64,000 nucleotides of DNA from assembly GCA_035634255.1 (NCBI GenBank), contig DASQDI010000056.1, positions 1 through 64,000 on the forward strand. The letters run 5' to 3'. The DNA is from DATLMR01 sp035634255. Its GTDB lineage: Bacteria; Acidobacteriota; Blastocatellia; UBA7656. Below, piece after piece: positions 56,063-64,000 of this stretch (its first letter is position 1; each line of letters begins with the position of its first letter). The translations under genes and the position numbers were made by a program. The notes beneath the pieces were generated by a model that worked only from the letters and a program-made list of their open reading frames with translations, ran no database searches and had not been told where the DNA came from.

Positions 56063-56998
56063 ATGACCCTACGTGCCTTTTTAATTATCCTCGCACTGCT
56101 CTCCAGTACCGCCTGCGCGAGAACCGGGAGCGAGTCAGCCTTTCAGAACGGCACGGCTAAGTATTCTATGCCGCAGTTGCTAGCCACCCTGGAGGATTCG
56201 TCCGTTAAGGAAAGCAGCGGGATAGCTGCGTCCCGCCGCAACTCAGGCCTGTTCTGGACCCATAACGACAGCGGAGACAAGCCTCTGATCTTCGCTTTTG
56301 ACTTAATAGGAAAAAGCCACGGTACCTGGCTTGTTTCAGGAGCTAATGCTTTCGACTGGGAAGACATAGCAATCGGGCCTGGTCCGGTCCCTGGTCAGAG
56401 CTACATCTATATTGGCGATATAGGTGATAATCGGGAGCAACGCAGCGAGATCGTCATCTACCGTGTACCAGAGCCCGCAGTATCTCAGGACTTAGCGACA
56501 TTCTCGGAGACTAATCCTGCTAATACTGAGCCCGCTGTGGCAATGAGGCTCGAGTACCCCGACGGTAGATATGATGCTGAAGCGCTACTCGTTCACCCTC
56601 ATACTGGCGTCATTTATATTCTGACGAAGAGTTATGGCCCCGGAGCTTTGATCTACAAAGTCCCTGCTGAACTATATACTGACGTCACTACTTTGGAGCG
56701 AGTTGGTGAGATAAAGCTCCCCGGCCAGCAGGGCGGCATCATTACGGGAGGAGATATTTCGCCTGATGGGAAGATGGTCATTCTGTGCGATTACCAGGCC
56801 GCTTATGAGTTCCTCCTACCCGAGCATGACGGTAGCTTCGACCGGATCTGGGCCGAGGTGCCCACTAAGGTGCAACTGGGTACTCGCAGACAGGGCGAGG
56901 CAATCTGCTACAGCCTTGATGGTAATTCCGTACTCGCCACGAGCGAGGGCACTCCCTGCCCTATTTTTAGAATCACTGGAATAAATAATAATTTTTAG
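56063..56998 (+). CDS. Lipoprotein with a beta-propeller-like fold
   Basis: 311 residues. Lipoprotein signal MTLRAFLIILALLSSTAC with lipobox STAC (Cys 18). The mature part contains repeated blade-like units: SGIAASRRNSGLFWTHNDSGDKPLIFAFD, DWEDIAIGPGP, SYIYIGDIGDNREQR, YDAEALLVHPHTGVIYILTKS, GGIITGGDISPDGKMVILCDY and EAICYSLDGNSVLATSEG. The DSGD, DIGDN and EALLV segments are typical of secreted proteins of unknown function related to NHL/phytase-like propellers. No clear ribosome binding site. The gene is the first plus-strand gene past the cassette array and its stop codon overlaps the IS110 remnant on the other strand. Confidence 0.75.
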   Translation: MTLRAFLIILALLSSTACARTGSESAFQNGTAKYSMPQLLATLEDSSVKESSGIAASRRNSGLFWTHNDSGDKPLIFAFDLIGKSHGTWLVSGANAFDWEDIAIGPGPVPGQSYIYIGDIGDNREQRSEIVIYRVPEPAVSQDLATFSETNPANTEPAVAMRLEYPDGRYDAEALLVHPHTGVIYILTKSYGPGALIYKVPAELYTDVTTLERVGEIKLPGQQGGIITGGDISPDGKMVILCDYQAAYEFLLPEHDGSFDRIWAEVPTKVQLGTRRQGEAICYSLDGNSVLATSEGTPCPIFRITGINNNF

Positions 56999-57117
56999 AT
57001 GCCGTCTTTGAAGCCAAGCAGTTTTTCGTGATGCGGGTCAAAGGACTCGCCCCGCTTCGACACTCCGTAGGCTATGTGGATCAGCTTGCGCATTGGTCCC
57101 CTTCCTATCAGCATCTC
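56995..57117 (-). pseudogene. IS110-family transposase C-terminal remnant
   Basis: Translated from 57117 to the stop at 56995 the minus strand reads EMLIGRGPMRKLIHIAYGVSKRGESFDP and ends LLGFKDGI, the C-terminal end of IS110/IS116-type transposases (MRKLLHIAYGVLKSGKPFDP-type ending). The rest of the gene is missing and the frame is closed upstream, so only debris of an insertion remains. It borders the right side of the cassette region. Confidence 0.8.
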
Positions 57118-57385
57118 GGCCTATCTCGCATGTACGTGCCGCTGTGATTGTGCCACCGTTCCCCAAGCTTATGGAGCAGATCTCACATCTGACTTGTTGA
57201 AAAAAATCGAATATTTGACAATACTGAAATCTGTCGCTCGTCAGAGCCATTCGCAGATCGCTCAGAAAACTTTTCAAACAGTTGGTATGCATTTGATAGC
57301 GTGCTTTATGAAACATCGTCTGGCTGCAATTCGAAGATCGGCGACCGTCACTCTTCTCTAGCTTGTGATTAAGGGAAATGTCTCA

Positions 57386-58075
57386 ATGCGGGATGAGCAG
57401 ATTACTAATATAATCGAATTAGAAAACGTCTCGAAGGATTATACGACCACTAAGACTATTCACGCCCTCCGAAGTATTTCCTTAACCGTCAAGCGTGGTG
57501 AACGCGTCGCCCTGATGGGGCCATCAGGCTCAGGCAAATCTACTCTGCTTAATTTAATCTGCGGTCTCGATAAACCGACCCTAGGTGCTATCAGGGTCGA
57601 GGGGATTGATTTGTCTGCCCTCACAGACGATCTACGCACAAGGCTGCGCCGCGTGAAAATAGGGATGATCTTCCAGAGCTTCAACTTGCTACCCACGCTC
57701 TCCACAATAGAGAATGTCTCCATGCCGCTGAGGCTAAACGGGGCAAGCCGTGGAGAGGCAGAGCGCACGGCCAGGGCAATAATCGAGAAGGTCGGCTTAG
57801 TTGACCGTCAAATGCATCGCCCCGATGAGTTGTCCGGCGGCGAACGCCAGCGGGTTGCGATAGCGCGCGCCTTGATTTTTCGACCGCCTCTACTGCTGGC
57901 CGACGAACCTACAGGTAACCTCGATTCCACCACCGGGGAGGAAGTATTGAGCCTGCTTGACGAGTTGCACAGGGAGTACAACACTACTCTCCTTCTGGTC
58001 ACGCATAACGCTCTGGCCGCAGCCCATTGTGATCGTATAGTGACGCTATTAGATGGGAGCCTTTCGGAGCAGTGA
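57386..58075 (+). CDS. LolD/MacB-type ABC transporter ATP-binding protein
   Basis: 229 residues from the ATG at 57386 (AAGGGA nine bases upstream); a GTG at 57365 is possible. Walker A GPSGSGKS (45-52), Q-loop MIFQSFNLLPTLS, the lipoprotein-export-family segment LPTLSTIENVSMPL, signature LSGGERQRVAIARAL, Walker B LLLADEPTGNLDS and H-loop LLVTHN. The GNLDS Walker B extension and Q-loop are those of LolD and MacB ATPases. No permease is next to it; a LolA-like lipoprotein gene lies 1.4 kb downstream, and the two orphan ADOP permeases at 29.8-34.8 kb are plausible partners. Confidence 0.93.
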   Translation: MRDEQITNIIELENVSKDYTTTKTIHALRSISLTVKRGERVALMGPSGSGKSTLLNLICGLDKPTLGAIRVEGIDLSALTDDLRTRLRRVKIGMIFQSFNLLPTLSTIENVSMPLRLNGASRGEAERTARAIIEKVGLVDRQMHRPDELSGGERQRVAIARALIFRPPLLLADEPTGNLDSTTGEEVLSLLDELHREYNTTLLLVTHNALAAAHCDRIVTLLDGSLSEQ

Positions 58076-58423
58076 CGCGCGCGAGCAACTGTCTGAGCCG
58101 CAATCAGCCCCTGGAATCTCTCGCCATTTCTACAGTGAAATGTAAGACAAGCTCCTGGTGCCGGTAGTATTCTTCACTTAAACTTGATTTTTTGGATGAC
58201 CCTAAGTTATTCTAGCTCCGTACACATTAGGCCCTGAAAGGGGTAAATCGCTTACAAGAAAACATCGGATCTTTTCACAAGGGAGAGGATTCCTTTGACG
58301 CGCTTGAAGACTAATTGCTTGATGTGATCCTGTGCGTTATGCCTTCCCGTGGATGAGATGACTTTGTCTGCTGGTACATAGGGAGGGTGGGGCAGATTAC
58401 CGACGTCCTAATCCAAATAAGAG
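58076..58423 (+). promoter_or_regulatory. Leader region with possible promoter of the polyprenyl synthase gene
   Basis: No gene seen. TTGATT (58184-58189), an 18-base spacer and TATTCT (58208-58213) form a fair promoter; the leader to the TTG start at 58424 would be about 210 bases. Confidence 0.35.
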
Positions 58424-59404
58424 TTGCGATTGGAAATCTTCGATTTATTACACCCTATCCGGGCCGAGATGGATGAAGTGGAGAGTGAGATCTCGCGTCT
58501 CATCGACTCGCCCATCCAAATGGTCTGCAATGTGGCGAGGCATACGCTTGGCGCCGGGGGCAAGCGGCTGCGACCCATACTTACGATACTCAGCGCCAAG
58601 GCTGTCGGCCAGATTAATCCTCAGGTTATTACGTTGGCGAGCTTGATCGAGCTCGCCCACACGGCGAGCCTGATTCATGACGATGTGATAGACAAGGCCG
58701 AGACTCGCAGGGGTAGTGAATCAGCTAACATGGTATGGGGCAATGAAGCTACCGTATTGGTTGGCGATTATATCATTTCGCAGATAATACTGGCCCTTTC
58801 GAGCCCGGATTTCATACGATTTCAACCTCTAGTCGCGGCTGCCGCGCAGCGGATGTGCGTAGGCCAGCTTCTTGAAATCCAATACAGGCGTAAGGTGAAC
58901 GGCTCGGAAGAGGAGTATAGACAGCTCATCAGGTACAAGACGGCTGATCTCATAAGCGTGGCCTGCCAGCTCGGCGCAATGGGAGTTCGTGCGAGTGAGT
59001 GCGAAGCTCAGGCACTGGCCGATTACGGGATGAATATGGGGCTGGCATTCCAAATCATAGATGATCTTTTAGATATTACTTCCAACGGGACCAAGCTCGG
59101 CAAGCCCGTAGGGAACGACCTTCGTGAAGGCAAGGTAACGCTCCCTTACATCCGGACCCTGGCAGTTGCAAAGCCTGCTGACCAGGAACGGCTTGCCTAC
59201 TTATTGAGCGACCCCGAGCCTTCAGAAGAGGCGATTAAAGAAGCTTTCGGACTCGTTCATTCTTACGACGGGCTTGCTTACAGCAGACAGGTTGCCTACG
59301 GGTATGCCCAGGCCGCGCGGCTGTCTCTCTGCTCTCTCCCTGCGTCTGGCGTGAAGGATATGCTGCTGTCCGCTCCGGATTTTGTCATCACGCGAGATAT
59401 GTAG
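58424..59404 (+). CDS. Polyprenyl diphosphate synthase (trans-isoprenyl synthase)
   Basis: 326 residues; TTG start at 58424 (or TTG at 58430) with a weak site upstream. It condenses isopentenyl diphosphate onto an allylic primer. First aspartate-rich motif in LIHDDVIDKAETRRG, second in FQIIDDLLDITSNG, the GGKRLRP substrate loop (GAGGKRLRPILTIL), the QLLEIQYR helix and the KTADLISVACQLGA region. The residues before the first Asp motif are small, as in long-chain synthases that make the quinone side chain (C40-C50). With an HpnE/CrtP-like desaturase 2.3 kb downstream, a C20-C30 precursor for carotenoids or squalene is also conceivable. Confidence 0.93.
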   Translation: MRLEIFDLLHPIRAEMDEVESEISRLIDSPIQMVCNVARHTLGAGGKRLRPILTILSAKAVGQINPQVITLASLIELAHTASLIHDDVIDKAETRRGSESANMVWGNEATVLVGDYIISQIILALSSPDFIRFQPLVAAAAQRMCVGQLLEIQYRRKVNGSEEEYRQLIRYKTADLISVACQLGAMGVRASECEAQALADYGMNMGLAFQIIDDLLDITSNGTKLGKPVGNDLREGKVTLPYIRTLAVAKPADQERLAYLLSDPEPSEEAIKEAFGLVHSYDGLAYSRQVAYGYAQAARLSLCSLPASGVKDMLLSAPDFVITRDM

Positions 59405-59445
59405 GTGAGGGTATTGGGTCGACTGTGGTTCTTGCCCGCGAACTG

Positions 59446-60270
59446 TTAGCGGTCCCAGCCTTTTTTGAGGTGATCGACCGTGAAGATAGAATCGGCGACC
59501 GGCGCATCAACCTGGATGTCCTCAAAGCTAAAAGTCGAGGTGTAGTTGAAAGTTTCGTCCCTGACGGTGAGCTGCCTCACGACCCAGGTCTGCGCCATAG
59601 GCTCCAGCTTGTCGACGGATATCTCTCTAATAAGCTGGTCCTGTTTATTGAACATTCGCACTAAGACCGGCAAACGCTCGTCGACTGAGGTGAAGAGTTG
59701 AGCATGATTATACCGAGACTTGTCAATCAAGGCGGCATCAATACGGTAACACATCCTTCCGTCAATCTCCTGCTCGTCGCCTATGCTTAGCTGCTCGAAA
59801 GGAGAAATCCCCTGAAACATCTGAAACTCCTGAATTGACAGCCCTCCGATGACCACATCCGCAGAGCCCTGTCTTAAATTAACCTCGGTCACGCGATTAG
59901 TTTCAGGGATGTAACGGTACATCGAAGTTATTTTTTCGTCACGCTGCTCTGCCAGAAACCCGGTCCCTGCATTGCCGGGCCTCGGCTTCACCTGCATGAG
60001 AAGGTGTCGGACCGGACCCTTTACCTTGATACTGATACTCAGGTCGTCATCAAAACGACGGTTGTTCTTATAAACCTTGGCGATCTTCGCAATACAGGTT
60101 AAGGTTTCCGCCTTAAAGTGAGCAAACGTCTCTGACATTAAAGCCTGGGCTTGCTTGTCATCCTTCACCTGCTCGCCACTGTTATCCTGAGGCGTCGAGC
60201 TGCAGCCCATCTGAAATGAGAAGCTGAGGAATAAGGCAAAGATGACCAGACCGATCTTCCCTACTCGCAT
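59446..60270 (-). CDS. LolA-like outer-membrane lipoprotein-sorting protein
   Basis: 274 residues after AGAGG. Lipoprotein signal MRVGKIGLVIFALFLSFSFQMGC (lipobox QMGC). The mature part has the 11-strand unclosed barrel pattern of LolA/LppX relatives: SISIKVKGPVRHLLMQVKPR, KITSMYRYIPETNRVTEV, GGLSIQEFQMFQGISPFEQ, RMCYRIDAALIDKSRYNHAQLFTS, LPVLVRMFNKQDQLIREISVDKLEP and TWVVRQLTVRDETFNYTS. Unlike classical LolA it is itself lipid-anchored. It may shuttle lipoproteins or other amphiphiles in the periplasm together with the LolD-like ATPase 1.4 kb away. It reads convergent with the polyprenyl synthase. Confidence 0.85.
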   Translation of the reverse strand: MRVGKIGLVIFALFLSFSFQMGCSSTPQDNSGEQVKDDKQAQALMSETFAHFKAETLTCIAKIAKVYKNNRRFDDDLSISIKVKGPVRHLLMQVKPRPGNAGTGFLAEQRDEKITSMYRYIPETNRVTEVNLRQGSADVVIGGLSIQEFQMFQGISPFEQLSIGDEQEIDGRMCYRIDAALIDKSRYNHAQLFTSVDERLPVLVRMFNKQDQLIREISVDKLEPMAQTWVVRQLTVRDETFNYTSTFSFEDIQVDAPVADSIFTVDHLKKGWDR

Positions 60271-60411
60271 ACAAACCTCTTCTAGTCCGTTTTACTTCTT
60301 AGCGGGGCGTCGCTTGAAAAGGCAGATTCTAAACCCTCACTGCCTCTGATTCAGCAGGGAGTAAGAGGGACTGTCTCGCGTCGCAGGCTTTGAGCATGGC
60401 CCAGGAATTAA
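60271..60411. other. Gap left of inverted repeat
   Basis: Together with 60461-60613 this gap holds no gene that I can support; a minus frame at 60723-60472 merely overlaps the next gene. The notable element is the inverted repeat at 60412-60460. Confidence 0.3.
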
Positions 60412-60460
60412 AATCCAGGCCTGACTCGGGCTAGTTTATAGTTTGAGTCAGGCCTGGATT
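60412..60460 (-). terminator. Perfect 16-bp inverted repeat, likely terminator of the gene at 61477-60614
   Basis: AATCCAGGCCTGACTC (60412-60427) pairs perfectly with GAGTCAGGCCTGGATT (60445-60460) over a 17-base loop. Read on the minus strand it is followed by TTTTAATT. It could also terminate weakly on the plus strand. Confidence 0.55.
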
Positions 60461-60613
60461 AAGTTTCTCGCTCATCGCAGCCGAAAGGTGTTGGCTCCGG
60501 TGGTCTTCATTTCGCGCGGCATTACCTCAGGCCAAACGCCTGCCAAGCGAGCTTCCCTGGCGCGAAATATGGGCGGAACCAGCACAAGCAAGATCTTCGA
60601 AAAGATTCTCTCT

Positions 60614-61477
<864 letters not shown>

Positions 61478-61721
61478 AATAGTTTCTCCTCAGCTTGAAT
61501 TGGCTTTGTTCCACAGACAGGGCCCCGGTTTGGAAGGGAAAGCTCCAGACTCTACAAGAGCTTAGCGCGACTTTCACCGCGGTCATTCCGCTAATTCTGA
61601 GCCGTGTGCAAGTATAGCATTACAGCCGGGTCGGATTGTAACATTGGCACCTTTTAGTGTCAATTTCATTATCACGACCGGTAGCTAACAATAAAATGTA
61701 GGCACAAAACCGGTTGGAGGA

Positions 61722-63182
61722 TTACGCAAGCCATTTTCCTATGCGCCGCACGAGGCCGGCAATTCCTTCGGTTTCTTTTACCTGCACCGCCAAGTTTTGT
61801 GGATTGCCTGCCCGCTCTAAAACGCGCTCCGCCGCAAGCCAGCCGGACCGCACGGCGCTCTCCATCGAAGGCGGGATACAGGTTTGCGTCCAGTCGCCAG
61901 CAAGAAACAGGTTATCGAGGGGCGTATGAGTCTCCGGCCGCTTACGCTCAGTACCGGGATGCGGGCAATGAATCGCCATAGGAATGCGATTCACGACTTT
62001 GTGTAATACCTTCGCTGTCGAAACTTCGGGCAGAAATTCTTCAAGCTCCCGCACTGTTGCGCTGATTATCTCGACGTCGGAAAGATTATTCGCCCGGTGG
62101 CTGTAGATTATATTACTCGCAATGATAGATGGCCGGTCTCGCAATCCATGATTGATGTTCGTTAAATCGTAGAAGTCGCAGTTGAGATCCACGGGCGAAT
62201 AAGCCCGAGCCCAGAATTGCTCGCGTGTCAGCTTGCGGTCAAACCATATATAACTGCTGATATAGGGGCAAGGTAGAAAGCTCTCCAGATTCGCGAAGAC
62301 GGAGTGACGGTCAAGCCACTCACTTCGCGCAATCTGTCGCAGGTCTTGCGGCGCGAGAGTAGAGACATACATCTTCGCCTCGATGCCTAGCCCGGCAGTA
62401 GTCTCCAATCTCGTTATGGAGTTCATATCGGCGACGAAGCCGCTCGCTGTGGTATTCATTAAGAACTGGACGCCTGAGGCTTCAAGTACCTCGCGCGCCC
62501 GTACGGCGAAGATATTATCCAGCCCTGACTTCGGAAAGCCGATGTAATACTTGTTATGGCCGATCAGGTGACGGTAAAAGCGCATCAGCGCGCCAGCAGA
62601 ACACTGGTCCACTGGCACATTCATAATCGACATCGAGACAAATGCCCAGAACGTGTTTATGTATTGCTCGGAGACCCCCGCATTGCGGAGAAAATCGTAC
62701 GCGTTTATAGCGTCGAGTTGCAATACCTCCTCTTCATCAATCTGCATCGCGCGCCAGGTGACTGAGAGGTTGGAAAGCTTATCCCTATGCGGGATAGTGC
62801 TATCGGCAAAGACGCTCGGCACAAAATGGAAGGGCGGCGGCAGAGGTGCCATTTTTATTTTGATCCTGTGCCGCCCTTTAACCATCGTAATGAACTGATC
62901 TGTCTGCCAAGCAATATTCTCCCTCGTCCCAAGTATGTCGAGCAGTTTTAAGGTGTTTGGGTATTCACTGAGAAAGATGTGGGGGCCTATGTCAACCGGG
63001 TCGCCTGTCTCCGTGTCTATCCAGCCTCGCGCCCTGCCGCCGAGCATTTCATTGCGTTCCAGCATAATCACTTTAAGGCCACTGTTTCGCAGCCCGATCC
63101 CGCAGGTCAGCCCCGCTAGCCCTCCACCTATAACTGCGACGTCGCCCTTAATAACCCTATTTGAATCTTCCGACATGGCCAC
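61722..63182 (-). CDS. FAD-dependent HpnE/CrtP-like desaturase or dehydroxylase
   Basis: 486 residues from the GTG at 63182, which has AGGAGGG seven bases upstream; the ATG at 63176 is too far from it. Dinucleotide-binding VIGGGLAGLTCGIGLRNSGLKVIMLERNEMLGGRARG, then GDPVDIGPHIFLSEYPN as in zeta-carotene/phytoene desaturases and hydroxysqualene dehydroxylase, the middle FLRNAGVSEQYINTFWAFVSMSIMNVPVDQCSAGALMRFYRHLIG, and the closing FLAGDWTQTCIPPSMESAVRSGWLAAE FAD segment. The family removes hydroxyl groups from, or desaturates, squalene- or carotene-type isoprenoids. With the nearby polyprenyl synthase it suggests terpenoid lipid formation; the exact substrate is uncertain. Confidence 0.85.
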   Translation of the reverse strand: MAMSEDSNRVIKGDVAVIGGGLAGLTCGIGLRNSGLKVIMLERNEMLGGRARGWIDTETGDPVDIGPHIFLSEYPNTLKLLDILGTRENIAWQTDQFITMVKGRHRIKIKMAPLPPPFHFVPSVFADSTIPHRDKLSNLSVTWRAMQIDEEEVLQLDAINAYDFLRNAGVSEQYINTFWAFVSMSIMNVPVDQCSAGALMRFYRHLIGHNKYYIGFPKSGLDNIFAVRAREVLEASGVQFLMNTTASGFVADMNSITRLETTAGLGIEAKMYVSTLAPQDLRQIARSEWLDRHSVFANLESFLPCPYISSYIWFDRKLTREQFWARAYSPVDLNCDFYDLTNINHGLRDRPSIIASNIIYSHRANNLSDVEIISATVRELEEFLPEVSTAKVLHKVVNRIPMAIHCPHPGTERKRPETHTPLDNLFLAGDWTQTCIPPSMESAVRSGWLAAERVLERAGNPQNLAVQVKETEGIAGLVRRIGKWLA

Positions 63183-63442
63183 TCTCTTGCCCTCCTACCA
63201 ACCCCGAAAGCGGCTGTCCTTTAACAGGCTCATTTTATGTTTTATCACGCCGTCCACTCCCGCCGCGACAGCCTGCGTCTGTCGGCTGCGTAACTTATCT
63301 CCCTGGAATCCTGGAGGGTTAAAAGTTTTTAGTGTAAAGTTATACCGTCTACATACTAATAATTCCTCTTACATTGAACTTTGTATACCAAACTACTGCT
63401 AAGGTGGGTGGGATATTAGCAGGTGAATTCAAGGGGGCATGA

Positions 63443-64000
63443 GTGGTTCAGCGGCTCACCAGGGGTATAAACCAATACAGAGGTGCATTTAATCTCCTGA
63501 AGCCGGCCACTGTCGGGGCGCTCTTACGGGCGGCGGATTACCTGAGCCTTTACCGTCTCGAAGTGATCGCTGCGATATTCGCTTTGCTGCTGGTTTCAGT
63601 GGCGAATCTGGCTGTGCCGCTCCTGATACGTTATTGCATCGACGTGGGGATTGTACGCGGGCAGCAAAAGGCCATTATTACTACGATTTCTGCCCTTGCC
63701 GTTATAGTTCTAGCCAGGGCAATATTCTCATTCCTACAAAACTTTTTAGCTGAACGAGCGGCGCAACGAGCGCTGTTCGATTTAAGAGAATCGCTTTTCG
63801 CGCAGGTTCAGCGCCTAAGTTTGGGCGCACTACCCTGATAATCGCGCATCGGCTAAGCACGGTTGTCAACGCTGATCTGATTCTGGTAATTGAGGGAGGC
63901 TGCATCGCTGAGGCCGGTACTCACGACGAGCTGTTGATGAAGGGCGGCGTATACACGGCCCTTTACGTCGGTCAGGCTCGCCTATCCGCGCGGACGCCAC
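63443..64000 (+). pseudogene. ABC exporter half-transporter with internal deletion
   Basis: From the GTG at 63443 (AAGGGGG five bases upstream) the first 128 residues are the start of an MsbA/LmrA-type transmembrane domain (LEVIAAIFALLLVSVANLAVPLLIRYCIDVGIV, VIVLARAIFSFLQNFLAERAAQRALFDLRESLFAQVQRLSL). At about 63826 the sequence jumps, with a frame change, to the end of the nucleotide-binding domain (RTTLIIAHRLSTVVNADLILVIEGGCIAEAGTHDELL), open to the window edge. Walker A, signature and Walker B are gone: about 1.2 kb of a normal gene is missing. It cannot make a working exporter. An assembly collapse at this point cannot be excluded. Confidence 0.85.

Overview
The window looks like chromosome from an Acidobacteriota bacterium, most likely class Blastocatellia. 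This is inferred from gene content only: Oar-type TonB receptors with a carboxypeptidase-regulatory domain, two ADOP-type MacB/FtsX duplicated permeases, a sensor kinase with a regulator propeller, OmpA proteins with PKD-like domains, and GC-rich codon use on the left. No marker gene fixes the taxon.

Left part (1-41.6 kb). By eye this is GC-rich backbone. It holds a partial outer-membrane protein, rdgB, a glucanase-like lipoprotein translationally coupled to an orphan hybrid-propeller histidine kinase, and an unknown protein plus an esterase whose upstream regions are copies of each other (shared palindrome, promoter-like box and leader). A lower-GC insertion-like segment follows (about 9.45-13.2 kb), with a secreted beta-helix/FN3 protein and a string of RNA hairpins. 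Then come an M3 peptidase, aroB, a tandem M16 homologue lacking zinc motifs, an OmpA/PKD porin-like protein, glutamate dehydrogenase, a GT39-like membrane glycosyltransferase, a dicarboxylate symporter, a CheY-like receiver, the two ADOP permeases, an EEP nuclease, uvrC, a coiled-coil OmpA lipoprotein and a PfkB kinase.

Island part (41.6 to about 57.4 kb). Base composition drops visibly at a tRNA-Lys(TTT) gene that is followed at once by the catalytic C-terminal piece of a tyrosine integrase. Behind it lie a large TonB-dependent receptor, 1.7 kb with no recognisable gene, and a 1088-residue secreted modular protein. Next is a cluster of integron cassettes without an integrase (CALIN): five minus-strand genes separated by attC-like inverted repeats. 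One cassette encodes a Tat-type flavoprotein whose D-amino-acid-oxidase domain is circularly permuted. The island ends around a beta-propeller-like lipoprotein and an IS110 transposase remnant.

Right end (57.4-64 kb). This part holds a LolD/MacB-type ATPase, a polyprenyl diphosphate synthase, a LolA-like lipoprotein-sorting protein, a glycine-run secreted protein, an FAD-dependent HpnE/CrtP-like desaturase, and an ABC exporter whose middle is deleted. The genes suggest isoprenoid/hopanoid or carotenoid and envelope-lipid functions.

The most notable items are the CALIN array with the permuted oxidase, the duplicated operator-leader module at 6.53 and 7.72 kb, the hairpin-rich RNA-like segment at 12.75-13.14 kb, a MITE-like repeat pair, and the deletion junction in the exporter at 63.83 kb.
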